From: Chrysemys picta bellii
Lineage: Eukaryota > Chordata > Testudines > Emydidae
Direction of reading: 5' to 3'
Assembly: GCF_011386835.1 (NCBI RefSeq)
Contig: NC_088799.1
Span: forward strand, 73,675,302-73,739,301
DNA length: 64,000 nucleotides
The position numbers were made by a program, and so were the translations under genes. How positions within the stretch are numbered: position 1 is the stretch's first letter; each line of letters begins with the position of its first letter. This document shows, piece by piece, positions 47,790 to 59,875 of the stretch. The notes beneath the pieces are model-generated. The model worked only from the letters and a program-made list of their open reading frames with translations, made no database searches and had not been told where the DNA came from.

Positions 47790-48960
47790 GGACAATAATC
47801 CCAGTCCTTTCAATCTCTACATATGAGTTTCTTGTGCCCCTAATCACAAAATTAAATACTATTCTCTGGCCCCCCTTTCATTCTGCAATATTGTTTTTGA
47901 GATGGGGATCTCGGGGGGGGGGAGGGGGATAGCTCAGTGGTTTGAGCATTGGCCTGCTAAACCCAGGGTTGTGAGTTCAATCCTTGAGGGGGCCACTTAG
48001 GGATCTGGGGCAAAATCAGTACTTGGTCCTGCTAGTGAAGGCAGGGGGCTGGACTCGATGACCTTTCAAGGTCCCTTCCAGTTCTAGGAGATGGGATATC
48101 TCCATTAATTAATTAATTAAAAGTACTGCACAGAATATTCAAGATGAGACCAGACAATTGGTTTATATAACGGCATTATAATATTTTTCTCATTTTCCAT
48201 CCCAGTTCTTAAGCATTCTAACATCTTTTTTGCCTGCATCTGCATATTGAGAAGAGGTTTTCTTTCAGCTATCTAGAATGATGTCCATGTCTTTTCCCTG
48301 GGTTGATATGGTGAATTTAGAATCCTGTAAGGTGTATGAGTACTTTAATTTTTTTCCTCTGTTGTGCATTATTTTGTATTTGTCAACATTAAATTTCATT
48401 TGTCATTGTGTTGCCAATTCACCTAGCCTCGTTAGAGCTCTGAAGTTCCTCTGTCATCTCTAGATTTGACAAATGCAAAATTTGCAGATCTTAACTTTAT
48501 TTACTACCTCAGTGTTCACCACCACTACAACTACCACCTTCCAGATCGCTAGTAAATATGGTGAAGAACATCAGAACTAATTTTTACCGTTGAGGCACCT
48601 AACCGTTCACCTTTTGCTTTGATGAAAATTGACCTTTTCTTCCTACTGTCTGTTTCTTGTCATTTGGCCTCATTTTTGATCTATGACAACTGTTTGCCTT
48701 TCACCCCGTGACTTAGTTTCTTTAGTAGCTTCTTGAAAGATACCTTGTCAAAGGCCTTTTAAAAGTCTATAATTATGTCAACAGTTTTGCCTTTATCTAC
48801 TTCTTAATTGACATATTCAAAAATTAGTAAGACTTGATTTTCCTTTGCAGAAACTGTGTTGGTTAGATGCTAACACATCATGATCTTCATTGAAATTGGG
48901 TGGACAATATGCATGGTCTTTATGATATTGCAGAAACTTCTCCTAAGATTTGCTAGGCTA
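47790..48960 (-). mobile_element. Old L3/CR1-type LINE, minus strand, interrupted by a SINE
   Basis: The plus-strand text around 48366-48400 and 48730-48770 parallels the minus-strand LINE at 9880-11150 (for example the 'tgtcaacattaaatttcat' and 'ccttgtcaaaggcctttt' phrases). Text left of the SINE, ending gagatggggatc, continues naturally at 48121, so the SINE landed inside this copy. All frames are broken. Confidence 0.7.
47914..48120 (+). mobile_element. tRNA-derived SINE of the tortoise Pol III family
   Basis: The head is tRNA-like, with a Pol III A box TAGCTCAGTGG at 47930-47940 and a B box GAGTTCAATCC at 47973-47983, preceded by a G-rich leader. The tail (about 48045-48090) has the ctggactcgatgacc and cccttccagttctag segments that this SINE family shares with CR1 3' ends, so CR1 machinery can copy it. 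It closes with a TTAA repeat (48104-48120). This family marks turtles. Confidence 0.88.
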
Positions 48961-50330
48961 TCAATAGATGTATATACCTATCAATTGCTTATGAGCGTCT
49001 GACATTTCTATAATTTATAGATTTAGAAAAAAGAAATTATAATTTCACGATGCAGCTCCCATTTAACAATGTGCAGCATATACAGTCTTCAAGACTGTTT
49101 TCTTCATATCTTCCATTTATCCATTTTATTAGATTATACCATTTTTTCAAATGACAACACAGCTTTTTACTCTGCTTACTGGTTAATAAAGCAGTGGGTC
49201 AGCTTTCTAGTGTCAGCGTGTTAGCAGGTATAACTAAAATATATGTGTACTTCAAAAATTCTTTCCATTCTTAAACACTCACTGTATTACAGTATTTTTC
49301 ACATCAGGTATTCGAAGGACCTTCCATCATTTCAGGCTCAGCTGTGCCTGCACATTTTGTGGAGAGCTTAAAACTATATATTGTAGTTTTCAAACATTGA
49401 TATCTACTTCCTATAAATATGTATATTTCCCACTAGGCCATGCCTACTGTATTAAGTTTGACATTATGTACAGAAAGAAATTTGCAGTTAATGCACACGC
49501 ACGCACACACACCGACCACCAACAAACATTTAAAAGTATGGTAATTCTTTTTTAAAGAATGACAGATGTTCAAATACCTTCACAGTTAGTAAATCACTTA
49601 CATAGACTGTGTAGACTGAAGTGCATACTCAAAAGATAAATACATAGCTGTGCATTATGTAATACTGTTTAAGTGGTAAGCTCAAAGTGCCAGTGCACAT
49701 AGATAGTGTTCTCAGAATATTTGATTTGAAATGTTCTAGTTAGCTACATTTTGAACATGATCGTGCAAATATTTTACACAATGCGAGCTGTTTACTGTTG
49801 TTTATGTATCATTGTTACTTGATCAGCGCATTTATTTAGGGTACCATAAAATGACAGGGAAGGGGACCATTAAAAACAGTTTTCTGTTTTGCCTTCCCTT
49901 ACTTCTGTTTCATCTGCTTTTTATTCAGCAGATAACTGCTACAATAGAACATTTGAAAATGCTGCTAATAGTAGGTCTAACATGGAAGTTGCTGAGCAGC
50001 TGCAACTACAATTCTTCTTATTGCATCTCATCAACCCTTCTCAGGATGATTCCCACTGCAAAGTGCAAGTCATCTGACTAAAGGTGATTGGAAATTTGGG
50101 TGAAGTATTCAAAAACTTTAGAAATACACTTTTTCATATTGTGATTGTTTGGGAATTTTGACCAATTTAATAATGGAGCTTGTGGAATTGCATGGTGTGG
50201 GTGTGACAGGGGTCCCATTTTTCAAGTGAAATTGTAGATGGGTTTTTATTTTTTCTGAAACAAAATTTCTTGTTGAGGTGCATGCTCTTTTTGGGTGGTG
50301 ACTGGAGGGTAAAGTAAAGGGTGTTAAAAT
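48961..50330. other. No gene recognised
   Basis: AT-rich DNA with a short CA-rich run near 49495-49511. Nothing else named. Confidence 0.4.
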
Positions 50331-50338
50331 GGTCTGGA

Positions 50339-50533
50339 CAGGGCTGGCTCCAGGGGTTTGGCCACCCCAAGCAGCCAAAAAAAAAAAACCCCTGAGATTG
50401 CGATCTGGGGCAGCAATTCGGCGGGAGGTCCTTCGCTCCGAGCAGGAGTGAGGAACAGCTGGTCGTGCCGCCCCTCTCTGACGTGGCCGCCCCAAGCATC
50501 TGCTTGGTAAGCCGGTGCCTGGAGCCAGCCCTG
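50339..50533. mobile_element. hAT MITE, 195 bp, with perfect ends
   Basis: Perfect 16-bp inverted tips, CAGGGCTGGCTCCAGG, and a perfect 8-bp target duplication, GGTCTGGA, at 50331-50338 and 50534-50541. Interior: an A-run (50380-50391), then the CAATTCGGCGGG module at 50414 shared with the MITE at 613-882. No coding potential. Confidence 0.92.
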
Positions 50534-50670
50534 GGTCTGGAACAAAACTACAAATATTTTTTCATGAAATATCACTTTAAAACATCTATTTGCACAGTCC
50601 TAGTCAGTAAATAAGACTTACCATGTCAAAAGAGATCAAAAGCACATATCATCCATGATTATTTTCCTAA

Positions 50671-50895
50671 GGCCTGGTCCACACAAAAAATTTAGACTGA
50701 CATAGCTATGTTGCTCATGGGTATGCAAAATTCACATGCCGGAACACTGTACCTCTGCTAACCTAACCCTGGGTGTAGATGTGAGTAGGTCCACAGAAAA
50801 ATGCTACGACCGCTGGGGGAAGTAGAGTTGCTAGAGCAATGGAAAAAAATCATTTCATTGCTGCTATTGTAGTCCCTGTAGTATAGACAAGTCCC
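50671..50895. mobile_element. Harbinger MITE, 225 bp
   Basis: TAA target duplications at 50668-50670 and 50896-50898. Tips GGCCTGGTCCACAC and (inverse) GGGACTTGTCTATAC. Non-coding. Confidence 0.7.
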
Positions 50896-50898
50896 TAA

Positions 50899-52996
50899 CA
50901 GTGGTAAAACCAGGTATTTCAGAGGAGAGCATAAAACATTACAACTCATTTAGTTGAGCAATACTTTGGTGTTGTTTTTTTGTTTGTTTGTGGTTTTTTG
51001 TTTTGTTTTGTTTTTTAAACTCCATTCTGTGACTGGTATAGGTAGCTCTTATAACTTTAACAATTGCTACTGTACAACGATGTTTCAACCATAAATGTCT
51101 AATTCATAAGTAAAACTAATTATTTCCCCCCAAAAAATATTATGTGACCGTGAGCTAGAGGGAACACTTTAATTCTGGTTGAATTTAGATTTTTGAAGAA
51201 CTGCACTGAAATAATTTTCATCAAGGCTCTGTCTAGGGGATGTAGAAATATTTCTTGTTTTTCATGCCAGTAATACATGCAAAGGCCCGCTCCCACCATG
51301 GGAGTGGTATAAGACTACAGTTGTTTTTGGTCTGCTGTGGCCATCACACATGTCACCTTTTCGGAAATAAGAAGGAATTTTTCCCTCAGGGACCTAGTAG
51401 GATGGGTCAGGAGGCTAAGTTCAAGATGTCACAGTTTAGCAGACTCCTAATGTCTGGTACAGTGAGGAGGCAACCCTCTTTTCCCCAGTCCCTTGACCCT
51501 CATATGAGGGGAGGGCATTGAGGTCCCAAGAATGGGTTAGGACCAGGCAGGGGTAGGGTGCTGACAGTAGTCCTCCATCAGACAGAAATGATTAAGGAAG
51601 GAATTGTGACCTGAACTTTGAGTTCCCATATGAGTTAATGAAGTTGTGGCCTTAACTAAAGCACATTCCTTACATTTTGTCTGTCTTTCCATGTGTCCAG
51701 GACAAAGCTTATCATGCCTGAAACACTATATGCCTTATTGTCAGTTTAGTCATGCAATTTATAAATGCTAACATTGTTTACAATGTTTTGGATTTATTTT
51801 TGGGATTTGAAGTTGTACAGAAATATTACAGATATTCTGCTCTCTATTTCAAATGAGTTGATACTATATTGTAACAAAAAAAAATATTGCATTTTAACAA
51901 TTCTGTAACCATATAGTTTTCCTATGATCTAGTTAATGGAGGGAAGTATTAAGAATTAATCTTCTGTTTTTGAGCCACTATAATTGTTAATTTATGTTGA
52001 TTGATTTACTATCATTAAAACTGTTGGAGTAAGTTGCAATTAGGAAGTATGCATTCTTAATTGCAACTATCTAACTACAACTCTTACAAAAATCAATACA
52101 ATCTCTTAAAGTATATGTGCCATTTGCCATTCACTACAGCAATGTGTATGACTGCGAGTGTGTTCAATATACATAGACCTTTGAAGAATATTTTCATATA
52201 TACTGTTCATTTTATTATTTTTCTTTTGTAGAACATTAACCGATCTTTAAAATGGAAACAAAATAGTTTCTCAAAAGATACATTAGCATTTTGCACTCAC
52301 AATAAGCAGAATTAAGAGTAACAACCCCAACATTTCATTACAGTAGATCCATGTGTTTGAAAAATAAACTTTTTACTGAAGAAAGCAATGGTTTATCATT
52401 CTTCAATGTATTTCAAATAAAGGGTGGTGGTGTTCATATGCAAATATCTGATTTGACATATGCAAGCCTTCTGGGATTCCAGAGCTAAAAATACGCCTCT
52501 CTTATTTTCCACATTTTATCATTACATTCAGCATTGTTGGGTAGAAAGATTTATGGTTATTTTAATAAAAATGTTAAGTGCAAATTAACTTCATTTTTAT
52601 GATATAAATATATCAATCAATTTTAACACAATTAAGTCTCCTACAATTAATATAATAATTGAGTAGCTGAAAAAATTATCTCATTTTTTTTCCAACATAA
52701 GAAAATAAGTCAGATGTTGTCCTCTGTAGATTTTCTACCATTCAGTCCATCCCTTAAAAAGTGAGGATTAGAAAATAACTTTTTTTCCCCAGTAAAAGTG
52801 TATATTGAATATTTCTCAGATCATAACTGAAATTTGCATGTGGAACACATTTGCAAACTTTCACAAGAATAAAAAGTTACTCTAGATGACTAATTAAAAT
52901 AAAATGAATTTGATGTCTTGTTGTTTGTAAATAGTATCTTATTAACTGTGTCCCCAGAAATGTAAAAGTGAGATGTTCTTAAACTTTGACCAGAAT
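50899..52996. other. No gene recognised; AT-rich
   Basis: A T-rich stretch at 50970-51018 is built of TTTG/TTTTG units. Bases 51255-51420 faintly resemble a CR1 3' UTR. From 51750 on the DNA is strongly AT-rich with no recognised coding. Confidence 0.35.
52033..52067. repeat. Small inverted repeat in AT-rich DNA
   Basis: 14-bp arms (52033-52046 and 52054-52067) with one mismatch around GTATGCA. Each arm contains the TTGCAAT / ATTGCAA half-site, which resembles C/EBP-type half-sites. It may be chance. Confidence 0.4.
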
Positions 52997-53962
52997 TGTG
53001 ACAGGCGGTCTAGACCATTTGAGGCTTTCTTCTGGAGGCCTTGTGGTCGTACCATACCCTGCCCCAGAAAAGGAGCAGTAAAGGTGGGTCCTCCAAGCCT
53101 GCCTAAAATGGCTGCTGCTTTGCAGCCTATCAGAACACAGCAGGCTTAAATAAAAGGAGCAGCAGGGGCAGAGCAGGTCAGTTGCTGTCTGGGACCAGAA
53201 GGGTGAGGAAGGACTGGATAGCTATGAAACTCCATAGGTAAAGAAACGGGTGGAATAGCCTGCTGAAGCAGGGAACAGAGAACCCAAGGACCATAATCCT
53301 AAGGTAATAGGTAAAGGTGATGGGACAGAATGGGAAGTAGCCCGGGGAAGGCAGCAGCAGAAAATATTAAAGGAAGCAGCACGTGTTTTTGTTATTTGTA
53401 GGGTCCCTGCATTGAGACCTGGAGTAGGCCTGGGTCTCCCCACTGGCAGAGTGGCCAAAGCCCTAAGAAGTGGGCAAGTCTTGTTTAGAATTTAAAGGGC
53501 TCAAGGATGGGACTGAAGAGCCTGCAGAGGACCCATCATTTGTTGGACTTTGTTGCCCTGCAAAGGGGACTGGACTCAAAGGACTGAACTAGCTGGAGAG
53601 CTGGGGCAATAAGAACTGTTAAAGGTGAAGTGTCTCCAGGGAGAAAGCCCTGGGGGCCCTGCTCTATACATGGGCAGGCAAGGTCTTAGAGCTAGCACAA
53701 AAGGGGGTCAGGACTGAGTCCAGAGATAGGGTAAAGACTTTCACAAGGGCACAGGGACAGGCCTTATTGGACCTTTTACCCTGGAAGGGTTTTTGTTCAT
53801 CTATTTTAGACAGTGTGCGACTTAGCTGGAGGGCTGAATCACTGTAGACCCACCTGACAAGGTTAACACTGACAGGGGGTACCAGGAGCAGAGAGAATGT
53901 GTGTGCAGGTTCGCACCCAATGAAGAGGAGGGGCTCACGAGAGGCATATGTGCCCTGTCACA
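52997..53962 (+). mobile_element. Probable solo LTR, 966 bp
   Basis: Begins TGTGACAGG and ends with the exact inverse, CCTGTCACA: a 9-bp inverted repeat starting TG and ending CA, as LTRs do. A TTAAATAAAAG box-like run lies at about 53144, and the whole block is GC-richer than the flanks. I do not see a matching 4-6-bp target duplication (AGAAT against GGAAC) or any internal retroelement genes, so a solo LTR is the best reading. Confidence 0.55.
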
Positions 53963-55526
53963 GGAACAATAGGATCTAAATCGTTAGATGAAATTACTCA
54001 GGACCCATAACTGGGGTGCGATGGTCACAGTGAAGAAGAAATGCTGATTATAGTAGAACAGGCAATGACCACTAGACATCAAAATAAGACAGGAGGATTT
54101 GATTTTTTTTTTAAATATGAAGGGGGAATTCCACTTTTCCTCATTCATGACTAAGAGACAATCAGAACCATGAGGCAGATCCTCAGCTACTGTCTTCAGC
54201 ATAGCTCCACTGAAGTCACAAGAGCTATGCTGATTTACATAGGTCGCCAGACACTCCGGCAATCTCAAAATATCACTGAAAGAGACTAGGGCACTGTTGA
54301 GTTAAAGGCAGGCAATGTCCACTCAGAGACAAAAGCTTGTACTTTACTTTCTCCAGAACACGGCAAAGAAGAGTGGAGCCATGCATGCTGTATGTCCCAG
54401 AGTTATTGTCTATTTAGAGCAGAACAATTCAGAATAGAACTGCTGCTTGGAAAAAGTCAGTGTGCAACCCTCACTAGCTTGCAGCTATACATGAAAAAAG
54501 CTGAGGGACTGTCCATATTCTTAAACTAGCAGAGGATACCAGTAGGGCATTCAAGTGTTTGCTGCCCCTTCAAACTATTGTTCAAGGGTGCACTAGGTAG
54601 GGAAACTGTCTAGCTGCTCTGTGAATGTACCTTCATGCCTTCTTTTTATACATACAGCAAATGTAGCAAAACAGGAGGAATTTGCCCCAGGATAGCAATA
54701 TGAAAAGTAAGGTAGCCAAAAATCATTGTGAGCAGATGAAAAAGTGAAGTCTAATTTCTGTCAGTTGAAAATTGTCATTTTTACCTCACAAATCAGACTG
54801 AGCTATGAAATGGTGATTTCTACCTATGAAAAATTAATAGTTTTGCCTAATGCAAGACTTTCACCAGTTTCATTGTGAATAGAAGTTTATGGCAGCAGTA
54901 AAATTTAAACTTGAATCACATTTGTAAAAAAGTATGAAAACTCACTCTTTGTACTTGAAAGAGTGATGGTGCAGAGTTCTAGACTTGAAAGGAAAGTTAA
55001 ATATTCAATTTGTGTTCATGAGTGTTTGCACCAGAAACCTGATCTGAAAAGTTACACTTCGCAAACCCGTAAACACCAGTGTTCCATATGGTTTACATGT
55101 CAGATCAGAATGGCTTGAATTTTGAGTACTTTCAGGGAACTGCTTGTGTGACTGGGCTACAGAAATTATCCAGTGAACAACTTTGCTTGACTAATACATG
55201 CAAAAAAGTTGCAATTTCTTCATACGACTCATCAATAGACTTGAGCTGGAAAGTTCATTGAATGTATTGGAGACTATCAATTACTAGGCTGGCTCTTGTC
55301 ATAAAGTATGCCACTTCTCACAAAAGACTTGAACAGTTGTGGAATTTTATCCATTTTACTTAGAGTGGAAAACTCTGGCTTGCTAAGAATGGAAACCTAG
55401 CGGTCTGGATTGGTTACATTTGCTAGGAGTTTACTGGGCTTCTGACTACCTAATTGCATTCTCTCTCCTAATGGAGCATGTTTCTAATATAAAGTGTTTG
55501 TGTATGCATAGATTTACTCTTGTAAC
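53963..55526. other. No gene recognised
   Basis: AT-rich DNA. The open frames (54268-53984 minus; 55079-55261 plus) have no recognisable domain. Confidence 0.4.
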
Positions 55527-55538
55527 TGAATTTTAATA

Positions 55539-55631
55539 GGTTTCCGAAGAAGTGGGCTGTAGTCCACGAAAGCTTATGCTCTAATAAATTTGTTAGTCTC
55601 TAAGGTGCCACAAGTACCCCTGTTCTTTTTG
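55539..55631 (+). mobile_element. 93-bp Penelope-like element tail
   Basis: Contains the same 3' text as the large PLE (GAAGTGGGCTGTAGTCCACG through TAAGGTGCCACAAGT). It is flanked by an exact 12-bp target duplication, TGAATTTTAATA, at 55527-55538 and 55632-55643. It stops at TGTTCTTTTTG, without the 40-44-nt extension found at one end of the other two copies. Confidence 0.88.
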
Positions 55632-55643
55632 TGAATTTTAATA

Positions 55644-56863
55644 CAGTATTGTAAAATCCATCAGCTGTAAATGAAAGACACAATTTATAAATTAGATACG
55701 TAGTGAGCAGGGACTACTACCCGGATCCTTCTGTTCTAAAAAAATGTATGGGCCTTCACCACTTCAACAGAAGGAAAACTCAACTAAATGAAAAGGAAGA
55801 ATATAGTGGATGAGGCTGGAATCCCGTTCGCTCAATTTGTAGTAATGGCTGAAGAAGATCAAGAGCTATTTATATAACAGAGTTCAGTAAAGAAGCTGGA
55901 ATAGCAGTCTTTACACTCTGGTAACTTCACAATATCTGTATAATCTACAAAAACTATATTGTAATATTAGAAGACCTATAGTTTAATATATCAAGCACAT
56001 ACTTCAAAAACTAAACTTCGTTAATTTACATTTATTTCATTACCATTCTTACTACAGTAATATATCATAAGAAAAAGACAGTTTTGTTATGGTGAAAAAT
56101 TACAATTTAATCTTAAAACTATTAGAATTTCACTATACTTACTACTGTATTTTCCAAATTGTGGTTCTACTATAAAGACTATAATTCTAATTTTTGTTTT
56201 GGTTTTTTTGCTCTGGATTTTCTATGCTGTCAGACCCTAGAGCCTCTAATTTAGCCTCTGAGTCCCAAGGCACTGCTTGCATGCGCTGATATAACAACTC
56301 AGTTTCTGCAAACTTTCAGTCAGGCAAATCTGATTCATTATACTTTGCTGTTCAGCCATTTTGGGGTTAGAGTTAATGTGGTGTAGCTTCCCCTAAGTCA
56401 TGCTTTGAGAGTTTTCCACCTGGGTAAATGGCTTGTTCCCCTGGGAAATATACAAAAATAAAATTTCAGTATTTCTTAGAAATTGTTAGTTAACTGCTGT
56501 AAAGTAGACAAGCATTAAGGTGTCTGATTTCCACAGCAGTGACACTAAGAAACCAAAGACCTGTAATTATTGTAAACTGGTATGTCAAAAACTGTACTAC
56601 GTTACCAGCACATTTGTTAAATATCTCATGGGTCTGATCTACTTTCAAGCTGTCTAACTCTTTACCCATCTTCTTGCCAGTGGGAATCCTGGGGTAGTCA
56701 TACCTGAATCCCTCATCAGTGGGAGCAGGGGGTTGGTTCCAGGATATAGGGAATTTATAGTGTGCACTAGTGCTGCACACCCTACTTTCAGTTTAAGAAC
56801 TGTTTTTAGTCCTCACTGTTCTAAGAGGGTCCTGTGATTGCAGTGGTGAAGAGGGAGCCCATG
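55644..56863. other. No gene recognised
   Basis: AT-rich DNA; the minus-strand frame at 56780-56490 has no recognisable domain. Confidence 0.4.
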
Positions 56864-56871
56864 TTTTAAAT

Positions 56872-57507
56872 AAGTTTTTTTCAAGCTTTTTTTCTGGGGA
56901 CCCAGTTGAAGAAAATTGTTGATGCCTGTGACCTAACAGAGCTGGAGATGAGGGATTTGGGGGGTGGGAGAGGCTCAGGGCTTGAGTCGAGGGTTGGGGT
57001 GAGGGCTGCGGAGTGAGGTCGGGGATGAAGGGATTGGGGTGCAGGCTTACTTCAGGAAACTCCCGGTTAGCGGTGCAGCGGGGGTGCTAAGGCAGGCTTC
57101 CTGCCTGTCATGTAACCGCAGACCACACTGCGCCCCAGAAGCAGCCAGCAGCAGGTCCAGCTTCTAGGTGGAGGCACGTAAGCAGCTCTATGTGGTTCTC
57201 GGCCACAGGCACTGCCCCCCAGCTCCCATTGGCCGGTTTCTGGACAATGGGAGTGTGGAGCTGGTGCTTGGGACCGGGGCAGCACGCAGAGCCCTGTGGC
57301 TCCTGCCCCACCCGCCTAGGACCTGGTGCTGGCCACTTCCAGGGCATAGCACAATGTCAGAACAAGACTAGCCTTCCTTAGCTGGACAGCACCACCAATG
57401 GGACTTTTAACAGCCTGACCGACGGTGCTGACCAGAGCCGCCATGACCCAGTGTCTTACATTCCGTGACCCAGTACAGGGTTGCGATCTGAAGTTTGAAA
57501 ACCACTG
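56872..57507. mobile_element. Non-autonomous hAT element, 636 bp
   Basis: Exact 8-bp target duplication TTTTAAAT at 56864-56871 and 57508-57515. The right tip is TTTGAAAACCACTG; the left tip, AAGTTTTTTTCAAGCTT, is a worn inverse of it. The interior is G-rich, then GC-rich, without a transposase; open frames there are compositional. Confidence 0.78.
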
Positions 57508-57599
57508 TTTTAAATAAAGGACGTGAATAATCACATTGAATTCTGTGGGACTGATCATATTCCTTAAGTTTAAACATGCTTAACTACTTTGCTGGATTG

Positions 57600-57772
57600 G
57601 ATCCAGAGTCGCAATCGGCGGCTGCTCCACCGCGCCGCTTTCTTCTTTGGCGGCAGGTCCTTCTCTCCGAGAGGGACCGAGGGACCCACCGCCGAACAGC
57701 CCGACGTGTCGCCCCTTCCCCTTGGCCACCCCAAGCATCTGCTTGCTGAGCTGGTGCCTGGAGCCGGCCCTG
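57600..57772. mobile_element. hAT MITE, left end missing or rearranged
   Basis: Right part matches the family of 50339-50533: CCCCAAGCATCTGCTTG, then GGTGCCTGGAGCCGGCCCTG at the tip. Interior has the GGTCCTTCTCTCCGAG module. The left edge begins at about 57600 within cagagtcgcaatcggcgg, with no CAGGG tip and no convincing target duplication. Confidence 0.7.
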
Positions 57773-58974
57773 CTTAGCATGACGTTTGTGCAGTGTTTAA
57801 GATTGATCCCCAATTCTACAGCTTGTTTGTTTTCTTGAGGAGGAGGAGTTAGGTAGTCCCTTCACAAAAAAAAAATTGCATGTCAGACTTAACATGATTT
57901 TCATAGCAGTTTTTTATTCCTAGTTGCTTTGATATAGTCAGTTATATTAGCCACTGAGACAATCTGACCATCCTCAATTAATTATCAGCCTTTGAAATGT
58001 TAAATACAGATACAGTAGGTTTGCTCCTATCATTTCAAAGTAAGTTATTAATGTGTTTATGGCATTAAAAATGAGCTATTTATACTAAACCCATGATTTG
58101 AGATTCAGGATAACTTATCTTGTCCTATGAATTATATGGCAAGAAAAACTGATAGTTAATAGGCTTATCAACAGATACAATTACTGGCAACCATTTTTAC
58201 AGATGAACAAAGCTACAGCTTTGCAAGTAGAATCTGTGCTAGACAACTAGAATTTGATAACTGAGCCTGTCAAGAGCACATTGAAGGTCAGCATATATGT
58301 GGATGAGACCTACAGTATAGCAAACAATTTATTGGATGATTCAGCAACACTTTTCAAGTAGTATGTCATTCATCATAGTTACAACAACTGAGAGGTATAA
58401 ATGTGATTAATTTGTTTCTACTATTTTGAAGATTTGGAAACATATATCATTTTTGTTCATTAGACAACTTATTTTTGAAGTAGAAAAGAATAATAAAATC
58501 ACTGTATTTAATAGCAATATAATTTTCAACCAACCTTTCAATCTTGGTGTCAGTCTTTGTATTTTATTTACCTTTTTATATGATCTATATATCTAGATAG
58601 TATGTAAAATCTTCACACATCTCCTAATATTTAAATATATGGGGACAATACACCCATTAAATATCATTTTCCGTATTTATAAGTTTAGAAGACACTGGAA
58701 GAAAGCAACAGAGTTCTGTAAGGTGCACACTTGAATTTTCCTCTGTCCCACAATATTGGCTTGGCAATCATGTCCCATTAAGAGGAATGGGGGTGTGTGT
58801 GGAGGAAGTGTGTGTGGAGGGAGGGGCGGGGTGACATGGTCACTCCAACTGTCTCCTTCTGTCTGCATGTGGCCAGACTCTCCTCCCTGCTGATACTAGG
58901 GTCGTCATCTACCCTCAGTTGCTGCTGTGTAAAATAGTGTCTGTACATAACTAAACAGTAAATACAAATGGCAC
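57773..58974. other. No gene recognised
   Basis: AT-rich DNA with a short G/T-rich stretch at 58788-58832. Nothing named. Confidence 0.4.
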
Positions 58975-59875
58975 TGTAGTGACTTGGTGTGGCTCCCCTC
59001 CTGCCCAGCAGAGGGAGTGCCCTTACAGAGACCCAAGTGGGCGGAGCCTCCACCACCTGTTCCCGCCCCCTGGAAGTCAAGGGGTGGGACAGGAAGTATA
59101 AAAGCCAGCCGCCAGAGCTCAGTGTGGCCCCAGCCACTGCAGGGAGCAGATGTGTGGCGGGAAGCTCGCGGCCGGGAGACCTCCGAGGCCCTGGCCCTAA
59201 CTGGCTGGAGCTGCCCCGAGCCCACTATGAGGAGGAACCACCGGAGCCCGTCCGCTCCCATCATTGGGAAGAGCCGTTGGAACTCCCCCACACCAACCCC
59301 GAAGGCGAGACGCCACCAGGGCCCTTCCACCCCTGCATTACGCAGAGGAGCCTCCTGAGTCCACACCGGACTTCCCCGAGGAGCTGCCGGACCTGCCACC
59401 AAGCCCCAGCCGGGAGGAACCCATGCCGATGGACTGGGCTGGGCCCGGTGCCACGGATGAGGTAGGCCCTGAAGGGGAACCTGGAAGTAGCCCGGGGGTA
59501 GCCAACCCCGGTCAGGCTGTAGACACGTACGAGCCGATGTCAGTGTGTTTCGGTCAGGATACCCCACTGACTCGCAGCAGCTGCTGCTAGGGCCCCGGGC
59601 TGGGATGCAGTGGAGTGGGTGGGCCTGCGTCCCCCCCTGCCACCCTGCTCACAGGTGGCATGCTTCCCGCTCACCCAACGCTCAGGTATAGGGCCTTGGG
59701 CCTAGCTTGACCACTATATTGTTGCTCAGCCTCTGCACCAAAGGGCCTGAGCCCCCTAACTGTTTGTTGCGCAGCCCCTGTCTGAGGGCCTGAGCCCTGA
59801 ACTGACTGTTTGCTTTTTCCACCGGTAGTGAGTCGGTGTGGCTCCCCTCCTGCCCAGGAGGGTCGAGCCCCGGCA
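58975..59875 (+). mobile_element. LTR-like block with a promoter-like TATA box
   Basis: A GC-rich island beginning TGTAGTGACTTGG. It contains TATAAAAG at 59098-59105, followed at the usual distance by a GC-rich leader, as in Gypsy-type LTRs of turtles. A 23-base segment at 58986-59008 is repeated exactly at 59835-59857, so either a second LTR copy begins near 59825 or the block was partly duplicated. Overlapping open frames (58984-59590 plus; 59567-58905 minus) show no domain. No target duplication was seen. Confidence 0.5.

Noticed and set aside
58905..59590. 220-codon minus-strand and 158-codon plus-strand frames
   Set aside because: Both cross a GC-rich LTR-like block, overlap each other and show no domain.
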